Below are positions 6,063 through 9,330 of a DNA stretch of 9,330 bases, in pieces; the first letter of the stretch is position 1, and the number at the start of each line of letters is the position of its first letter. A model generated the notes under the pieces. That model was not told the origin of the DNA. It saw only the letters and a list, made by a program, of their open reading frames with translations, and searched no databases. The translations under genes and the position numbers were made by a program. This DNA comes from Chromatiales bacterium (GTDB taxonomy: Bacteria > Pseudomonadota > Gammaproteobacteria > Steroidobacterales > GCA-2729495). The stretch lies in assembly GCA_030614035.1 (NCBI GenBank), contig JAUWKW010000039.1, forward strand, positions 1 to 9,330. Reading direction: 5' to 3'.

Positions 6063-6593
6063 TCAAGCGTGGCCCGGAATATCGGGTGAATACAGGTACC
6101 GGCCGGCGGAGAAAGTCTGGATTAGCATGACCCAGAAGGCCAGCACGCCCCAGGTCAGTCCAACTACGACACCCCAGTCAATAATTCCCCGCCATGGTTG
6201 CTCAATCTGCTGCAGCAATAATACGAGCACAATGATTACCGCGGTACCAATCCAGACCACAAGCATGGTACGGCGCGAAGCCGCAAAATAACCGGCGCAA
6301 AACAACGGCGCCAGAAGCCCGTCCAGCAGTCGTCCATGCTGGTAAAGATAAAATGCCCGTGCCGCTGATCGTGGCGAAAAACGCCGCTGAAATCCCCGGT
6401 ATCCCTCTGCATAGGCCATGAACAAGAGATTCGCAATCAATGCGATCCAATGCCAGAGATGCCAGTCAAATTCCACCGCCGCCAGCGAGATTCTGCCCAA
6501 TCGATAGATGGCAAAGATCAGCACGCCGGACAGTCCGGCCGTGCCCCAGACAGCGGCGAACATATTCAGAACATCCCTGCGGCGGTCCGTCAT
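6063..6593 (-). CDS. Hypothetical multi-pass inner membrane protein
   Basis: I do not recognise this 176-residue protein. It has about five hydrophobic stretches long enough to cross the membrane, at residues 11-33, 45-62, 89-105, 108-128 and 138-160. The loop between the second and third, YAEGYRGFQRRFSPR at 61-75, is strongly basic and carries most of the distinctive residues; by the positive-inside rule it should face the cytoplasm. No signal peptide, metal motif or catalytic signature is visible. The ATG at 6593 has no clear ribosome binding site; a second ATG at 6563 (residue 11) has AGGG about 11 bases before it and is an alternative. The gene precedes moaC on the same strand, but about 108 bases and a likely promoter separate them, so a joint role with molybdenum cofactor synthesis is only a guess. 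Confidence -1.
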   Translation of the reverse strand: MTDRRRDVLNMFAAVWGTAGLSGVLIFAIYRLGRISLAAVEFDWHLWHWIALIANLLFMAYAEGYRGFQRRFSPRSAARAFYLYQHGRLLDGLLAPLFCAGYFAASRRTMLVVWIGTAVIIVLVLLLQQIEQPWRGIIDWGVVVGLTWGVLAFWVMLIQTFSAGRYLYSPDIPGHA

Positions 6594-6683
6594 GTTCTAA
6601 CGGCGCTCAAGATCGCGCCGATGAGGCCATCGATCAAGGCAAAATCCTGGCTGGATGCGGCGGAGGTGGCTCACATAACGACC

Positions 6684-6692
6684 TGATATTAT
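6684..6692 (+). promoter_or_regulatory. Candidate extended -10 promoter for leuCD
   Basis: TGATATTAT contains the TGn extension followed by TATTAT, which matches the -10 consensus at 5 of 6 positions. Extended -10 promoters can work without a good -35, and none is seen upstream. Transcription would start near 6699, giving a leader of about 47 bases. I saw no leucine-rich leader peptide or attenuator in that leader. Confidence -1.
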
Positions 6693-6745
6693 CAATGCGT
6701 GGGTAGACCAGTGGAACCGATTGTATCGGCACGCGAAAATAACAC

Positions 6746-8158
6746 ATGGGTCGCACGATAATCGACAAACTATGGAGCGAGCACCGTATCGCTGACCTCG
6801 GCGATGGGACCTCGCTTCTTTATATAGATCGGATATTCCTACACGAACGAACTGGCAGTATCGCGCTAAAGAGCCTGGAGGACCAAGGTCGTCACGTGCG
6901 CAACCCGGAGCAGGTGTTTTGCACGATGGACCACATTGTCGATACGACTCCCGGCCGCGGTGATGCGACTCGCGTACCCAGCGGAACGGATTTCATCAAA
7001 ACGACCCGCACTGCTGCCCACGCAGCAGGTCTCAACCTGTTTGATCTCGACGATGACCGACAGGGAATCGTCCATGTCGTCTCGCCGGAACAGGGAATTG
7101 CGATGCCCGGCGTAACGTTGGTCTGCCCCGACAGCCACACTTGTACCGTGGGCGGGATCGGGGCGCTGGCCTGGGGCGTCGGCTCTACCGAGGCCGAGCA
7201 TGCGCTGGCGACCAAAACACTGGTCGTTAAGAGGCCTGCCACTATGCGCGTTAGTTTCGATGGCCAGCTGCCGTACGGCGTCACGGCAAAGGACATGATC
7301 CTGCACCTGATCGGAAAATATACTGCCTCCGGTGGTGTGGGTTATGCGATTGAGTTTGCTGGCACAACAATTACGGCCCTGCCGATCGAGGCGCGACTGA
7401 CGCTGTGCAATATGGCTGTGGAATTCGGCGCCTGGACCGGCGTTGTCGCGCCCGACGACAAAACCTTCGAGTACGTGAAGGGCCGGCCCTATGCGCCCAA
7501 AGGCGAGGCCTGGGACCGAGCGACTGAACACTGGAAGTCATTGGTCAGCGACTCCGATGCAGAATTTGACCGCGAGATCGCGATCGATGTTGCGAACATT
7601 GTCCCGCAGATGACCTGGGGTACCAGCCCGCAGCATGAAGCGGGGATTGACCAGCGCGTTCCGGACCCCCGGAATGAGCCTGATGCAAACCGCCGCCTGT
7701 CGATGGAACGGGCGCTTGAATATATGAACCTTGAACCTGGAACACCGCTGGAGGGCATACCAATCGATGCCGCCTTTATCGGCTCATGTACCAACAGCCG
7801 GCTCAGCGATCTACGCAATGCCGCGAAAGTTCTCAAAGATCGAAAAGTTGCTCCGGGCGTCAAAGCTATCTGCGTACCGGGTTCGAGCCAGGTGAAACTG
7901 GCAGCCGAAGCAGAAGGGCTCGACCGGATATTCACCGAAGCCGGGTTCGAGTGGCGCGAGTCCGGTTGCTCCATGTGCTTTTTTGCAGGTGGAGAAAGCT
8001 TTGGCGTAGAAGAACGCGTTGTTACCAGCACCAACCGAAATTTTGAGAACCGACAGGGCCCGCGCACGCGTTCGCACCTGGCAAGCCCAACGACAGTGGC
8101 GGCATCGGCCGTGCTGGGAAAACTCGCTGATGTGAGAAAACTGGAGCCGCAGGAATAA
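6746..8158 (+). CDS. leuC: 3-isopropylmalate dehydratase large subunit (LeuC family)
   Basis: LeuC and LeuD form a heterodimeric [4Fe-4S] enzyme that isomerises 2-isopropylmalate to 3-isopropylmalate in leucine synthesis. The 470-residue length fits (E. coli 466). The three cluster cysteines are present: Cys348 in IGSCTNSR, and Cys408 and Cys411 in GCSMC, each one residue later than in E. coli. LLYIDR at 24-29, CTMDHIVDT at 59-67, PDSHTCTVGGIGALAWG at 128-144 and TLCNMAVEFGA at 219-229 are in family order. The stretch after the last cysteines reads FFAGGESFGVEERVVTSTNRNFE, unlike E. coli ([23 protein letters not shown]), and later LASPTTVAASAV replaces LVSPAMAAAAAV. The ATG at 6746 is fixed by an in-frame stop just upstream at 6740-6742; the ribosome binding site is poor. 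A related substrate, such as citramalate, cannot be excluded. Confidence -1.
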   Translation: MGRTIIDKLWSEHRIADLGDGTSLLYIDRIFLHERTGSIALKSLEDQGRHVRNPEQVFCTMDHIVDTTPGRGDATRVPSGTDFIKTTRTAAHAAGLNLFDLDDDRQGIVHVVSPEQGIAMPGVTLVCPDSHTCTVGGIGALAWGVGSTEAEHALATKTLVVKRPATMRVSFDGQLPYGVTAKDMILHLIGKYTASGGVGYAIEFAGTTITALPIEARLTLCNMAVEFGAWTGVVAPDDKTFEYVKGRPYAPKGEAWDRATEHWKSLVSDSDAEFDREIAIDVANIVPQMTWGTSPQHEAGIDQRVPDPRNEPDANRRLSMERALEYMNLEPGTPLEGIPIDAAFIGSCTNSRLSDLRNAAKVLKDRKVAPGVKAICVPGSSQVKLAAEAEGLDRIFTEAGFEWRESGCSMCFFAGGESFGVEERVVTSTNRNFENRQGPRTRSHLASPTTVAASAVLGKLADVRKLEPQE

Positions 8159-8778
8159 TGGAAAAATTCACGCGTCTCAAAGCCATCGCAGCACCGCTGC
8201 TGCGAATCAATATCGATACCGATGCAATTATCCCGAGCCGGGAAATCAAACGTGTCTCCAAGCTAGGGCTCAGCGATGGGCTGTTCGCTGGTTGGCGTTA
8301 CACCGAGCCCGGTGGCCGCGCAGAGGATCCCGGCTTCATCCTGAACCGAGACCCTTTCAGGCAAGCGCAGATTCTGCTGTCCGGCCTAAACTTCGGTTGC
8401 GGCTCGTCCCGCGAGCATGCCGTGTGGGCACTGGCCGAATGGGGAATCCGATCGATTATCGCGCCCAGCTATGGCGGGATTTTTTATGCAAATTGCGCGC
8501 GAAATGGGGTATTGCCGGTAATTCTCGACAACGATACGGTGGAGGAATTGGCCCGCCAGATCAGCGAAAACCCCGAACAGCATCTCATTGAAGTCGACTT
8601 GGTCGAACGCACCGTGACTGCACCGGACGGCGTGCTGCACTCCTTCGAGATCGGTAGCGCGGACCGGGAAATGCTGCTCGAGGGCCTGGACGCAATTGAT
8701 GTGACCCAAAAACGGGATGACGAAATTCTGGCCTTTCAGTCTCGCGATCGACTGCGCCGCCCGTGGATCTATCTGTAA
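8158..8778 (+). CDS. leuD: 3-isopropylmalate dehydratase small subunit (LeuD family)
   Basis: This is the swivelling small subunit that completes the active site of the LeuCD isomerase. It has 206 residues against 201 in E. coli. The opening NIDTDAIIPSRE at 18-29, FGCGSSREHAVWAL at 79-92 with the active-site serine region, and SIIAPSYGGIFYANCARNGVLPV at 99-121 are standard. Two features differ from E. coli LeuD. After IIP the substrate-loop region reads SREIKRVSKLGL, where E. coli has KQFLQKVTRTGF. The C-terminus extends to RDRLRRPWIYL. The ATG overlaps the last base of the leuC stop (TAATG); GGAG lies 11 bases and AGGA 3 bases before it, so the two subunits are surely co-translated. The stop lies 12 bases from the end of the convergent CoA-transferase gene. 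Confidence -1.
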   Translation: MEKFTRLKAIAAPLLRINIDTDAIIPSREIKRVSKLGLSDGLFAGWRYTEPGGRAEDPGFILNRDPFRQAQILLSGLNFGCGSSREHAVWALAEWGIRSIIAPSYGGIFYANCARNGVLPVILDNDTVEELARQISENPEQHLIEVDLVERTVTAPDGVLHSFEIGSADREMLLEGLDAIDVTQKRDDEILAFQSRDRLRRPWIYL

Positions 8779-8790
8779 AGATGCTGCCGA

Positions 8791-9330
8791 TCAGCTTGCA
8801 GCGTCGCCCGCCGCCACAATCCCGTTTCTGATTAAGGCCTCGACCTGTTCGTCATTGTAGCCGGCCTGCTGCAGGATCTCGCGAGTGTGCTGCCCCGCCT
8901 GCGGCACATCGCGCGTGATCCCGAAGCGTTGGCCATGCATTTCCAGCGGCAAGGCGGGAAGCTTGGTCTTTTGGCCAGCGTTCTTACCGTCGGTCACCGT
9001 TATCGGTAGCAAACCGGCGCCGGCATTCAGGTGCACGTCGTCGAACAATTCCTGTGGCTTGGCGATGGGTGCAAACGGCAATCCCGACCGTTCCAGCTTG
9101 TCCATTAATTGCTGCTTGGTATAGCGACGAAATGTTTCCTGTATCACCGGAATAATTCGGTCTTTGTGTTTAACTCGATCACTGTTGCCATCCAGGCTGG
9201 AATCTTTTGCGAAATCCGTTAACTCAAAGGCCGCACAAAAATCTTTCCACTGCTTATCACTGACAACGCCGACAAAGACCTGTTCATCATCCCCGGTTTC
9301 GAACACCTGGTAGATGGCCCACGCCGACAC
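8791..9330 (-). CDS. Family III CoA-transferase (CaiB/BaiF), C-terminal part (5' partial)
   Basis: The frame is open to the right edge, so the N-terminal half, including the catalytic aspartate of the family, is outside the window; the GTG at the edge is not a start. The 179 visible residues carry the usual C-terminal features of family III CoA-transferases: WAIYQVFETGDDEQVFVGVVSDKQW, the RVKHKDRIIPVIQETF helix, LERSGLPFAPIAKPQELFDDVHL, KLPALPLEM, and the closing DVPQAGQHTREILQQAGYNDEQVEAL. These enzymes move CoA between carboxylic acids, for example succinyl-CoA to citramalate, mesaconate, oxalate or carnitine-type acceptors. The substrate cannot be read from this part. It converges on leuD with a 12-base gap, so it is not in the same transcript. 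Confidence -1.
   Translation of the reverse strand: MSAWAIYQVFETGDDEQVFVGVVSDKQWKDFCAAFELTDFAKDSSLDGNSDRVKHKDRIIPVIQETFRRYTKQQLMDKLERSGLPFAPIAKPQELFDDVHLNAGAGLLPITVTDGKNAGQKTKLPALPLEMHGQRFGITRDVPQAGQHTREILQQAGYNDEQVEALIRNGIVAAGDAAS

Noticed and set aside
6440..6706. + strand open frames over the membrane protein gene and the leuC upstream region
   Set aside because: They run antisense to the hydrophobic protein, have low-complexity arginine- and proline-rich products and no ribosome binding site; they look like shadows.
6866..7531. 221-codon frame antisense to leuC
   Set aside because: leuC is unambiguous here; long antisense frames are common opposite GC-rich genes and the product has no recognisable features.
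8783..8802. GCTGC...GCAGC inverted repeat between leuD and the CoA-transferase as a bidirectional terminator
   Set aside because: The arms are only 5 bases with a 10-base loop and no T-run on either side, and half of it lies within the coding region of the CoA-transferase.

Overview
The window looks like ordinary chromosomal DNA from a moderately GC-rich proteobacterium, most probably a gammaproteobacterium. The reasons are a large NAD-type glutamate dehydrogenase C-terminus, a cofactor-dependent GpmA, a TesB thioesterase very close to the E. coli layout, and short intergenic gaps. An environmental lineage is plausible, but I cannot name a genus. I see no tRNA, rRNA, CRISPR array, insertion sequence, prophage gene or other transfer signature.

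Layout, left to right. (1) + strand: the C-terminal end of NAD-glutamate dehydrogenase, a 161-base spacer with two perfect small palindromes, then gpmA overlapping a gamma-carbonic-anhydrase-like gene by 4 bases. (2) A convergent junction, then tesB on the - strand, which diverges from a membrane-anchored DUF1499 protein on the + strand. (3) A run of five - strand genes, in transcription order: an unrecognised membrane protein, moaC, mobA, folE and a MaoC-type hydratase. (4) leuC and leuD on the + strand, overlapping by one base and diverging from the membrane protein. (5) Converging on leuD, the C-terminal end of a family III (CaiB/BaiF) CoA-transferase that runs off the right edge.

How the genes may work together. 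moaC and mobA are an early and a late step of molybdenum cofactor synthesis and overlap by 8 bases. folE is the first step of the GTP-to-folate/pterin route, so the centre of the window is a small GTP/pterin cofactor group. TesB, the MaoC hydratase and the CoA-transferase all act on acyl-CoA thioesters but sit in separate transcription units. LeuCD form one heterodimeric iron-sulfur isomerase. Several positions differ from the E. coli enzyme and neither leuA nor leuB is in view, so leucine synthesis is the default reading but a different 2-hydroxyacid substrate is possible.

I found no convincing new multi-gene system. The points most worth checking are the LeuCD subfamily and its CoA-transferase neighbour, a MaoC protein with an altered catalytic motif inside the pterin cluster, the unrecognised membrane protein, and a few regulatory-looking palindromes and repeats.
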